Shown: piece after piece, positions 1 through 6,539 of the stretch
Layout: the number at the start of each line of letters is the position of its first letter
How positions within the stretch are numbered: the stretch's first letter is position 1
Assembly: GCA_029055875.1 (NCBI GenBank)
Contig: JAIDCJ010000012.1
Span: 1-36,036 of the forward strand
Direction of reading: 5' to 3'
DNA: 36,036 bases
Source of the DNA: Clostridia bacterium
GTDB lineage: Bacteria; Bacillota; Clostridia; Christensenellales; Borkfalkiaceae
The notes under the pieces: model-generated
Seen by the model: only the letters and a program-made list of their open reading frames with translations
Told to the model about the DNA's origin: nothing
Database searches by the model: none
Translations under genes and position numbers: made by a program

Positions 1-9
1 GAATTAAAT

Positions 10-531
10 ATGACGAAATTTGAATTTGAAGATGAAACGTACTATATAAATGGCGAGTCGGTTTATGATTCGCACTTTATAGCGGTTAGCGCTGATGTCG
101 CGGTTAGAGTTATAGGGGCGTATTTCGAAACAATAGATTATAAAAATATGGCGGAAGACGAGCTTGTGGATTTTGTTCGTTACATTTATAAATTGAAGGC
201 ATATTATTTGTGTGATAGGGTATTTAAGTATGGTTTCGAAAAATTCGGCAAGTACGATTTTGCGCGTAAACTTGCATCAACTATGACTAGTGTATATAGA
301 AATGTCGGTCAACCGAAAAAAGCGATTGAATTTGCGAAGGATTATTTAGACGAAGATGACTTCTATTCAATACCGCTGCTAACGTCATTAGCTGCGGCTT
401 ATTGTGATATTAATGAGCCTTTAATTGCAAGAAAATATTGTGATCAAGCATATAGTCTGCAGGGAGGCGGAGTAGGTTATATTAACGAACTTTCTCTTGT
501 GTACAAAAGAATAGAAGCGATGCTTAAATGA
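10..531 (+). CDS. TPR-like helical protein, hypothetical
   Basis: A 173-residue protein that I cannot assign to a named family. Residues about 85-160 read as two tetratricopeptide-like helical hairpins: a stretch containing VYRNVGQPKKAIEFA, then AAYCDINEPLIARKYC. This suggests a protein-interaction role. There is no signal peptide or membrane segment. The ATG is only ten bases into the window, so upstream context and a ribosome site cannot be judged. An upstream in-frame extension is not excluded. Base composition is AT-rich like the next 5 kb and unlike the genes after 6.5 kb, which fits accessory DNA. It is followed by about 320 bases without a gene. Confidence 0.6.
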   Translation: MTKFEFEDETYYINGESVYDSHFIAVSADVAVRVIGAYFETIDYKNMAEDELVDFVRYIYKLKAYYLCDRVFKYGFEKFGKYDFARKLASTMTSVYRNVGQPKKAIEFAKDYLDEDDFYSIPLLTSLAAAYCDINEPLIARKYCDQAYSLQGGGVGYINELSLVYKRIEAMLK

Positions 532-623
532 TAATATGAAACAAGTGGAGTTAATTGTTTAATTGATGTGCTTATTAGAAAATGTGGTTTTTGAGAGCAA
601 GCTGGTTATGATTTAGTCTATAA

Positions 624-786
624 TTTTTGTGAAAAGAATTGGGAAGTTTTGGGAAGTTGCTGATTTTAAGGATTTCGTAACAAACGGAAAAGGTTGATTT
701 TGGGGCATTTTTAGGCGGTTTTCGGCTAAAAATGCCCTATTTTTAATGGTTTTGCTGAGACCAATTTTTGACGCTACTGCCTTAAA
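624..786 (+). repeat. Long direct repeat, copy 1
   Basis: About 163 bp that recur, with substitutions and one insertion, at 5898-6090 in the same orientation. Shared landmarks in order: a doubled GGGAAGTT(TT) motif at 641-658, TGCTGATTTTAAGGA, TTTCGTAACAAACGGAAAAGG, a GGGCATTTTTAG...CTAAAAATGCCC hairpin, and GCCTTAAA at the end. No long terminal inverted repeats are evident, so it is not an obvious MITE. The two copies bracket the kinase-to-IucA/C block. Confidence 0.8.
703..737 (+). terminator. Hairpin in repeat copy 1, possible terminator
   Basis: A perfect 12-bp stem (GGGCATTTTTAG with CTAAAAATGCCC) and an 11-nt loop, followed by TATTTTTAA. The stem is A/T-rich in the middle, so terminator strength is doubtful. 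It is conserved at 6008-6041 in repeat copy 2, with one bulge. Confidence 0.45.
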
Positions 787-814
787 GCTGCTTTTTCATA
801 TTAGCAGAAAGTAT

Positions 815-843
815 TTGTACAATAAATAAAATTATGATATAAT
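815..843 (+). promoter_or_regulatory. Sigma-A-type promoter, predicted leaderless
   Basis: TTGTAC at 815-820, a 17-bp spacer and a perfect TATAAT at 838-843. The kinase ATG begins at 850, about where transcription would start. The GAGGA at 845-848 would therefore lie upstream of, or at, the RNA 5' end. Confidence 0.6.
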
Positions 844-849
844 GAGGAC

Positions 850-1656
850 ATGGAAAAAAATTTGATTTACAACTTAAAAGACGATTTTGAAAAAATCATA
901 GCGCAGTGTCCGATCATTATAAATAGCAGATTTTTAAATGCTATTCCGCTTAATAACGGGAAATCAAGTTTTTGTTTCAGCGTTCAAACAGACAACGCAA
1001 AATATATATTTAAATTTCCGAGAACTATATTTCAATATCGCAGTGTGGAATATGAAAAAAGCGTTGTTTCCTCTTTATATAAAAGAATAATATGTGAAAT
1101 TCCAAAAATAAACGTTTATGTTGACGGTGATATGCGCCCTTATATTGTCTACGAGCAAATAGAGGGCGAAGATATGGCGGATACGAAATTAACTGAGGAC
1201 GAAGCCCGTAATCTGTGTCGGCAATTAGTACAAAATCTTATACGTATTCATTCTTTAAAGCAGGAAGATTTAAATTTCCCTCTTATAACTAAGAAACAAT
1301 CGTTGATTAATTTCTCCGCAGAGTTTAATTATCAGCCTAAATTTGATTTAATTGAGGATGTATTGGCGGAAAATTCAGTTATTCACGGCGATTTTCACCG
1401 AAAAAATATTATTCTAGATACGCATAAGAAATTATCTGGCATCATTGATTTTACCACGTTTAGTACAGGGTCAATTTATTTCGATATAGGGCACTTCGTA
1501 TTTTCCACGAAAGAAGGACTTGGGACGATATTTTTGGACGAATATCAACGGGTTACAAATATGAAAATCGATGAGGACAAATTGACGCGCGTTATTGATT
1601 TTTTGTATGACCTAATAAAGAAAAACTATTTACCTTTTATCAATTCTCAGGGTTAA
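850..1656 (+). CDS. Aminoglycoside phosphotransferase (APH)-fold kinase
   Basis: A 268-residue soluble small-molecule kinase of the APH/choline-kinase superfamily. Visible are an N-lobe lysine (YIFKFP, Lys55), the catalytic loop HGDFHRKN (His179, Asp181, Asn186) and the metal-binding Asp200 in SGIIDF. A later FDIGHF segment matches the family's conserved tail. These residues suggest an active ATP-dependent phosphotransferase. The substrate cannot be read from sequence, and antibiotic resistance should not be assumed because many relatives act on sugars, cofactors or natural-product intermediates. The next gene starts 26 nt downstream on the same strand, so they are probably co-transcribed. 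The start is supported by a promoter ending six bases upstream and an adjacent GAGGA. Confidence 0.8.
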   Translation: MEKNLIYNLKDDFEKIIAQCPIIINSRFLNAIPLNNGKSSFCFSVQTDNAKYIFKFPRTIFQYRSVEYEKSVVSSLYKRIICEIPKINVYVDGDMRPYIVYEQIEGEDMADTKLTEDEARNLCRQLVQNLIRIHSLKQEDLNFPLITKKQSLINFSAEFNYQPKFDLIEDVLAENSVIHGDFHRKNIILDTHKKLSGIIDFTTFSTGSIYFDIGHFVFSTKEGLGTIFLDEYQRVTNMKIDEDKLTRVIDFLYDLIKKNYLPFINSQG

Positions 1657-1682
1657 CCAATTAAGAGTGGGAAGAATATCAA

Positions 1683-3713
1683 ATGAAAAATTTTTTTAAA
1701 AATTTATTCGGAGAATTTAAAAGCTACGATTTAGTCGTTATTTTGATCTCCTCGGCAGTTGGTGCAGTATTTTCTCTTATACCGGTTATAGTTCAGTATT
1801 TCAATGAGGATAATGGTGCTTACAGCTGGATAAATTTTGTGTCTGTTATCGTATTCGTTTTGTTTGTCATAGCTTTTATAGTGGCGATAATTTTGATAAA
1901 TTTTCAGCAAAATAAATTCCACTATATCCATATGATTAATAATGCGTTTAAGAAACAAAACTGGCATTCCGTATACACTTTCGGGGAGCCACTCAGCACT
2001 CCGCTTTGGAAAATGTCAAAGCTGTCTTTGAGAATTCAGGTTGCAGAAAAAGTAAAGGATGCGCTTCTTGAAATTAAGAAAAAAACACCAATTATTGAGA
2101 AAAACAAGAAAAAAATAGCCATTACCGAGATAAATGACGTCAAAGTCGATATTAATCAAAAATTAGCTAAGCTTAATATCGATGATCTCGGATATACAAA
2201 CTATATTCTTGGAAATATGGACAGCAAATCTACTATTTATAAGGGATTGGACTATGCCAAAGATATTTCATCGGATGAGGACGAGTTAAGTATAAAACTA
2301 AAAGGTTATAGACACTTGCTGGCTATGTGCAGTAATAGAGATATAGTAGGCAATGAAGCCGTTGAAATTTTCAAACAATTTAAAAATATATATTCCGAAG
2401 TTTCGAAATACATAGAAAATAAAAATTGCGAGGGATGCAAAAAAGAAACCAAATGCGATAAGAAAAAGGACTGTAAAAGGAAAATAAGTACAGAATTGCT
2501 CTTTGCGAAGTACGCGTTAATTAAGTATAATTATCAGACGAAATCGGAAGATACAGATACAATTAAAAAAGAAATTAACGAATTGCGAAAAGATTTAGAT
2601 GCCATAAACAAGTCCGAATGGGTGGAAAAATGTGACCAGCTTATTTGGGAAATCGATTTAAAAGAGGGGAGGCCGGGTAATAATCTCGACGATATAACCG
2701 CAAAAATAAACGAGCAGGCTATTTTCCCGAACAGATTTTTAAAAATTCTGAATTTGTTTTTAGATTATAAGATTTACGAGGTGAAAAATTATCATTTTAT
2801 CCCAAATCGTTTCGGTACTAACGATCAGCTGAAATATCTTCGTGAAACAAAGGAATGTGTTAAAAAGATAATTAAACAGGCATCCGATAAAATTTCTGAA
2901 AGCGAAGACAGAGCTGGCTTGAGAAGCTACGAATTGAAAAAGACGGAATTTTTCGAGGCGGTAAACCGCAGGATTAAAGAAGCCAAACGGAAATGGGTAT
3001 TGGATCAGTACAATATCGTATTGATTGATTTTGATTACACAATTTTCAATTACCGAAAAGCTCAAAATTTGGCGCTTAAAAAAGTCTGCAAGGAAAATTC
3101 CTGGAAATTTAAAAAATCGTATGCCGATGAATATCGAAAAATCAATGATGAATGTTGGTACGAATTTAAAGATTCACTTGATTTTAACTCAATTAAAATA
3201 GAAAGGGTAAAACGGTTTGCTAAAGAAACAGGCATAAACGAAAATCTAGATAATGCAATCGCCGAAATGTTTACAAATAGAATGGACGAATATATGGCTC
3301 GCCCCATTCTTATGCCCGGTGTTAAGCAGTTTTTAAAAAAGTGCAAAGGTAAATACGTTATGGCAGTAACTGATGCAAGCAAAGGGCGACGTGAAAAGAC
3401 TTTAAACAAGCTAAACAAGAATTTGATAAACGGATTTTTTTCTTCCGAAGATTGTTCTAAGCTGAAAAGCGATAAAGAATATTTTAAAAACGCAATAGAC
3501 ACAATCGGTAACAACGTTAATTATAGATCCGTGCTAGTTATCGGTGACGGTATCGATACCGATATTGCAGGCGCGAAGGCTATGGACATAGATACTTGCT
3601 TTATAGAAATGGGCTATAAATTGCGCGAAGATAAATTGCCACCGTCTGATATCGCTAAGTATTCCTTTGACAATTTTAAAGCATTGAACAAGGCAAAAAT
3701 CAAAGAAAAATGA
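1683..3713 (+). CDS. Two-TM protein with C-terminal HAD hydrolase domain
   Basis: A 676-residue unusual fusion. Residues about 17-39 and 50-73 are two hydrophobic transmembrane segments. Residues 75-440 are charged and mostly helical, with a four-cysteine cluster at Cys249, Cys252, Cys258 and Cys264 (CEGCKKETKC then KKKDC) that could bind metal. Residues about 443-660 are a HAD phosphatase domain: motif I DFDYT (Asp449, Asp451), motif II around VTDAS (Thr563), motif III lysine near 598 and motif IV GDGIDTD (Asp622, Asp627). All four are intact, so phosphohydrolase or phosphotransferase activity is plausible. The topology predicts a short extracellular loop and a cytoplasmic catalytic domain. 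It follows the kinase gene closely. A weak GGGAAG precedes the ATG. Function and substrate are unknown. Confidence 0.75.
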   Translation: MKNFFKNLFGEFKSYDLVVILISSAVGAVFSLIPVIVQYFNEDNGAYSWINFVSVIVFVLFVIAFIVAIILINFQQNKFHYIHMINNAFKKQNWHSVYTFGEPLSTPLWKMSKLSLRIQVAEKVKDALLEIKKKTPIIEKNKKKIAITEINDVKVDINQKLAKLNIDDLGYTNYILGNMDSKSTIYKGLDYAKDISSDEDELSIKLKGYRHLLAMCSNRDIVGNEAVEIFKQFKNIYSEVSKYIENKNCEGCKKETKCDKKKDCKRKISTELLFAKYALIKYNYQTKSEDTDTIKKEINELRKDLDAINKSEWVEKCDQLIWEIDLKEGRPGNNLDDITAKINEQAIFPNRFLKILNLFLDYKIYEVKNYHFIPNRFGTNDQLKYLRETKECVKKIIKQASDKISESEDRAGLRSYELKKTEFFEAVNRRIKEAKRKWVLDQYNIVLIDFDYTIFNYRKAQNLALKKVCKENSWKFKKSYADEYRKINDECWYEFKDSLDFNSIKIERVKRFAKETGINENLDNAIAEMFTNRMDEYMARPILMPGVKQFLKKCKGKYVMAVTDASKGRREKTLNKLNKNLINGFFSSEDCSKLKSDKEYFKNAIDTIGNNVNYRSVLVIGDGIDTDIAGAKAMDIDTCFIEMGYKLREDKLPPSDIAKYSFDNFKALNKAKIKEK

Positions 3714-3734
3714 AAAAAATTTTGTAAAACAGTT

Positions 3735-4644
3735 TTGTCGAAAAACTTATCGGCAAATAGTATTATTGCAACGAAAAACGGTATAACTCAAGGCTATTTT
3801 TTCTGCCCCGACGAACTCACGAATATCCGATCAATAAGTAAAGTTTTAAGCTGTTTAGGTGCATATTTTGCTATAAAAAAAAGGAGTTTTCGATTTAAAT
3901 TCCAAAGTTTTGCCGTTCTTTAAAAATTTGAAAATTACTAACGAGAAAAACCTCACCCGCTTACACGGTTTAACTGTAGAAGATTTGTTAACATTGCGAA
4001 TGGGTCACAAAGAGGGGCTGTTGTTTAGAAAGGACGTTTCGCTTCTTTCTGAAAATACCGATTTGCTTGAATATGTTTTTAACTATGATATGCCCTACGA
4101 TCCAGGCGAATATTTCACGTATAATAATGCGGCAGCTTACGTGCTGTCCGCACTGATTCAACAGGAAACAGGTTCGAATTTATCCGATTGGTTGAATGAA
4201 AACCTGTTTAAGCATTTGAATATTACAGAATTCAAATGGGAAAAATCTGCTCAATATATTTGTTTGGGGGCTTCCGGTCTTTGGTTAAAGAGCGCCGAAT
4301 TACATAAAATATCCAGGCTTTTATTGAATAACGGTTACTACAATTCAACGGAAGTGATTGACTCGTCCTGGATTAAAAGTATGACGACGCCCCATGTTTT
4401 CGTCGAAAATTTGTCTGAATACGCTGATAAGCAGGACAGAAGAATAAACAAATTTGCATACGGATATAACATATGGCTTTGCGGGGACGGCTCTTTAAGC
4501 CACCCTAAAACACATTACTTTTGTGATGGCGCAGACGGGCAGTTTTTGATAGTTATACCAAAGAAAAATACGACGGTTACAATTTTGTCAAAACGATGCG
4601 ATACGTCATTGCTATATCCTTTATTTGCGGATTGGATTAAATAG
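3735..4644 (+). pseudogene. Serine hydrolase, class C beta-lactamase fold, frameshifted
   Basis: One gene split over two frames. The upstream piece (TTG 3735 onward) carries the nucleophile motif SISK (SxxK) in IRSISKVLSCL. After ATA and a run of eight A at about 3875-3882, the family reading continues one base later as KKGVFDLNSKVLPFF, then LTVEDLLTLRMGH, the YxN-like motif YNN (FTYNNAAAYVLS), and a terminal GADGQFLIV block. Joined across the shift it is about 300 residues and nearly complete. The original frame ends at 3923. The family covers penicillin-binding-like esterases, peptidases and beta-lactamases. Causes could be a one-base homopolymer insertion (mutation or sequencing error) or transcriptional slippage on A8. 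The next gene follows after 2 nt. Confidence 0.75.
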
Positions 4645-4646
4645 AT

Positions 4647-5840
4647 ATGAAACTTGAAAGTATAATTAAAGACCCGATAGCCTCGTTGAATTATATGGAG
4701 CGGTTAGCAAATAACGGTTCCCCAAGTGGATTTACGGAAATCAATACTTCGTCCGATAAAACAAATCCTTTTAAAGCAAACGGGTTTTATTTAAAAATGC
4801 TTATCGGTGGAGAGCTTAAAACATACGGTGAACCGCCGGAAGATTTATGCGCACTGAACGGGTTGCTCGTACATCCTGACTGGGAAAACGTAATCGAAAG
4901 AAAAGATTTGCTTCAAGATACGCCACTTTACGTCATGCCTACATCAAGTTTCAGAACGGTGAAAGTGTTTGACAGCGACTATTATATTAAGCCCAGTTAT
5001 CCTGGAGTAATCGGGCGTATGAGGCGCGATTTAGAGGAAAAGCATATTCTGTCAAGCATACAGCTAACTCGTATATTAGAAGCATTGGTATGCAATGAAA
5101 AAGTGAACGAATTTTTTGCTTTTCTGCCCGAATCCTCAGGCAGATTGATAACTTTGGGGAACGGCGGAAGTACGGGATATGTTGTAAGAGGGGCAACTCC
5201 AATCGGGTAAAATACGGGTAAAATAGCATACATTATTCCTGCGTTTTCTTTATTCGGAAAAGATCGCAAAAATGCGAACGATCTGGAAGTTCTCAAACAG
5301 ATATTACTGTATAAAAATGTAGGCAATGATTATTTGTTATCGAATATAATTTTGCCACTTATCGATATTTATTTCAATTGCTTACTGCTTGAAGGCATAA
5401 GTCCAGAAATGCATTCTCAAAATATTCTGTTCGGGTTCGACAAAGACTGGAATATTGCCTCCATAATTTTACGTGATTTGGAATCTATTGATAAAGATAT
5501 TACAATTCGTGCGGCTTGGGGGAAAAGTGTTTTTATAAATTCATATAAAACTATCAAAGAAGCCGACTATAAATATCTGATTAAACATAGCTTTATGTTC
5601 GATCATAAATTAGGGGAATATTTGGTGGAAGAGCTGATAGTTTGTGCGAGCCAAGTAAAATCGGTAAACGAGATAGAGCTTAGAAAATTAATAAAAGAAT
5701 ATACCAATAGAAAATACGGCGAGCATTTTGCAAGACTTTTTCCTTCCGACGGTAAGTGGTACAAATTCGAAGAAGTTGAAATAAATCACGATCTGCCGTT
5801 AAGACCGTATGTGGCATTAAACAATTCTACGTTCAGATAA
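4647..5840 (+). pseudogene. IucA/IucC (NIS synthetase)-like protein with in-frame TAA
   Basis: A single reading frame of 398 codons interrupted only by TAA at 5208-5210. The part before it has LLVHPDWENV and PTSSFRTVKV, matching the HPW and SlRT region of siderophore synthetases, and ends near GYVVRG. The part after it runs without another stop through IPAFSLFG, then SPEMHSQNILF and IILRDLES, matching the ATP-binding ExHxQN and LRDxE region. The C-terminal third is FhuF/IucC-like. Family members are about 580-620 residues and carry an N-terminal HPxHPxxK region that is absent here, so the gene also looks N-terminally short. These enzymes condense carboxylic acids such as citrate with amines or alcohols using ATP. 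Cleaved, it gives 187 residues plus a possible 168-residue restart at TTG 5334. Confidence 0.65.
5204..5225 (+). repeat. 11-bp tandem repeat containing the premature stop
   Basis: CGGGTAAAATA occurs twice back to back (5204-5214 and 5215-5225). The first copy contains the in-frame TAA at 5208. Deleting one copy would not restore the reading frame. Confidence 0.75.
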
Positions 5841-5873
5841 ACTCATAGTGTTTATTGCGGGTGTTATAAATGT

Positions 5874-5905
5874 AAAATGAGCCGTAATATCGGCTCATTT
5901 TTGTG
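5874..5905 (+). terminator. Intrinsic terminator after IucA/C-like gene
   Basis: An 11-bp stem AAAATGAGCCG / CGGCTCATTTT with loop TAATAT, ending in a T-run. It ends transcription of the cassette and touches the start of repeat copy 2. Confidence 0.75.
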
Positions 5906-6090
5906 AAAAAACTGGGAAGTTTTGGGAAGTTGCTGATTTTAAGGAGTTTGGAATAAACGGAAAATATTGATTAAAGATTTCGTAACAAACGGAAAAGGTT
6001 CATTTTGGGGCATTTTAGGCGGATTTCGACTAAAAATGCCCTGTTTTATACGTTTTTGCGAAAGACTATTTTTGGCGCATATGCCTTAAA
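5898..6090 (+). repeat. Long direct repeat, copy 2
   Basis: The second copy of the repeat at 624-786, same orientation. It is longer because about 33 bp is added after TTTTAAGGA. The extra bases resemble an imperfect duplication of the adjoining AAGGATTTCGTAACAAACGG unit. The hairpin recurs at 6008-6041 (GGGCATTTTAG / CTAAAAATGCCC). Both copies end in GCCTTAAA. Confidence 0.8.
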
Positions 6091-6165
6091 ATTCCTCGTG
6101 AGAAATACCGTACCGCACCGCCTCCGCCGCAGGCGGCACGGGCCGTAGGAGAAGTACTCCGGTCA

Positions 6166-6193
6166 GCGGCACCAATAAAGCGGCACCAATAAA
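6166..6193 (+). repeat. 14-bp tandem duplication
   Basis: GCGGCACCAATAAA occurs twice in immediate succession (6166-6179, 6180-6193), next to the following hairpin. Confidence 0.8.
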
Positions 6194-6241
6194 AGAACTA
6201 TGGAAATGATACGAACGTAATCCGTTTCATAGTTCTTTTTC
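6193..6241. terminator. Hairpin with T-run, probable terminator
   Basis: AAGAACTATG(G)AAA pairs with TTTCATAGTTCTT across an 18-nt loop, followed by TTTCTTTA. It separates the AT-rich cassette from the operon that begins at 6327. Confidence 0.6.
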
Positions 6242-6326
6242 TTTACAATTTAGAGCTTGCGGAGAATATATCAAGCCGCAGACTTGCTCAACGGCAAAAG
6301 GGGTGCAAATAAAAAACGTTTACGTC

Positions 6327-6355
6327 TTGCGATTTTCATTGCAGTATGATATAAT
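6327..6355 (+). promoter_or_regulatory. Sigma-A-type promoter
   Basis: TTGCGA at 6327-6332, a 17-bp spacer and TATAAT at 6350-6355. The next supported start is GTG 6540, giving a leader of about 180 nt in which no known riboswitch was recognised. Confidence 0.55.
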
Positions 6356-6539
6356 TCATAAAAGGGTATGAATGTAATCTTCCCCCCGAGGCGTTCTTCA
6401 AAAAATAATTTGATAGAAAACGGGCGTTTCAATCCCGACGCGTCTGTTGGGGCGGCAATATTGAAACACTTTTTTGGAAAATCCGTCCGTATTTTAACGT
6501 GCGGACGAGTATGTACAGCGATATCGATTGAGGTTAAAC

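Larger units (their letters stand above)
532..849. other. Intergenic gap holding repeat copy 1 and a promoter
   Basis: No coding region is visible. The first 90 bases show nothing recognisable. From about 624 the gap holds the first copy of a long direct repeat with an internal hairpin, and from 815 a sigma-A-type promoter for the kinase gene. Confidence 0.7.
5841..6326. other. Intergenic region with terminator, repeat and hairpins
   Basis: No credible gene. From left to right: an intrinsic terminator, repeat copy 2, a short GC-rich palindrome (CCGCCT at 6118 with AGGCGG ending at 6136), a 14-bp tandem duplication and a second hairpin. From 6242 to 6326 nothing recognisable is seen. Confidence 0.7.

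Noticed and set aside
3733-3743. Perfect Spo0A-box-like TTTTGTCGAAAAA at the start of the broken hydrolase
   Set aside because: It lies within a coding frame of a decaying gene with no sporulation link; a chance match is likelier.
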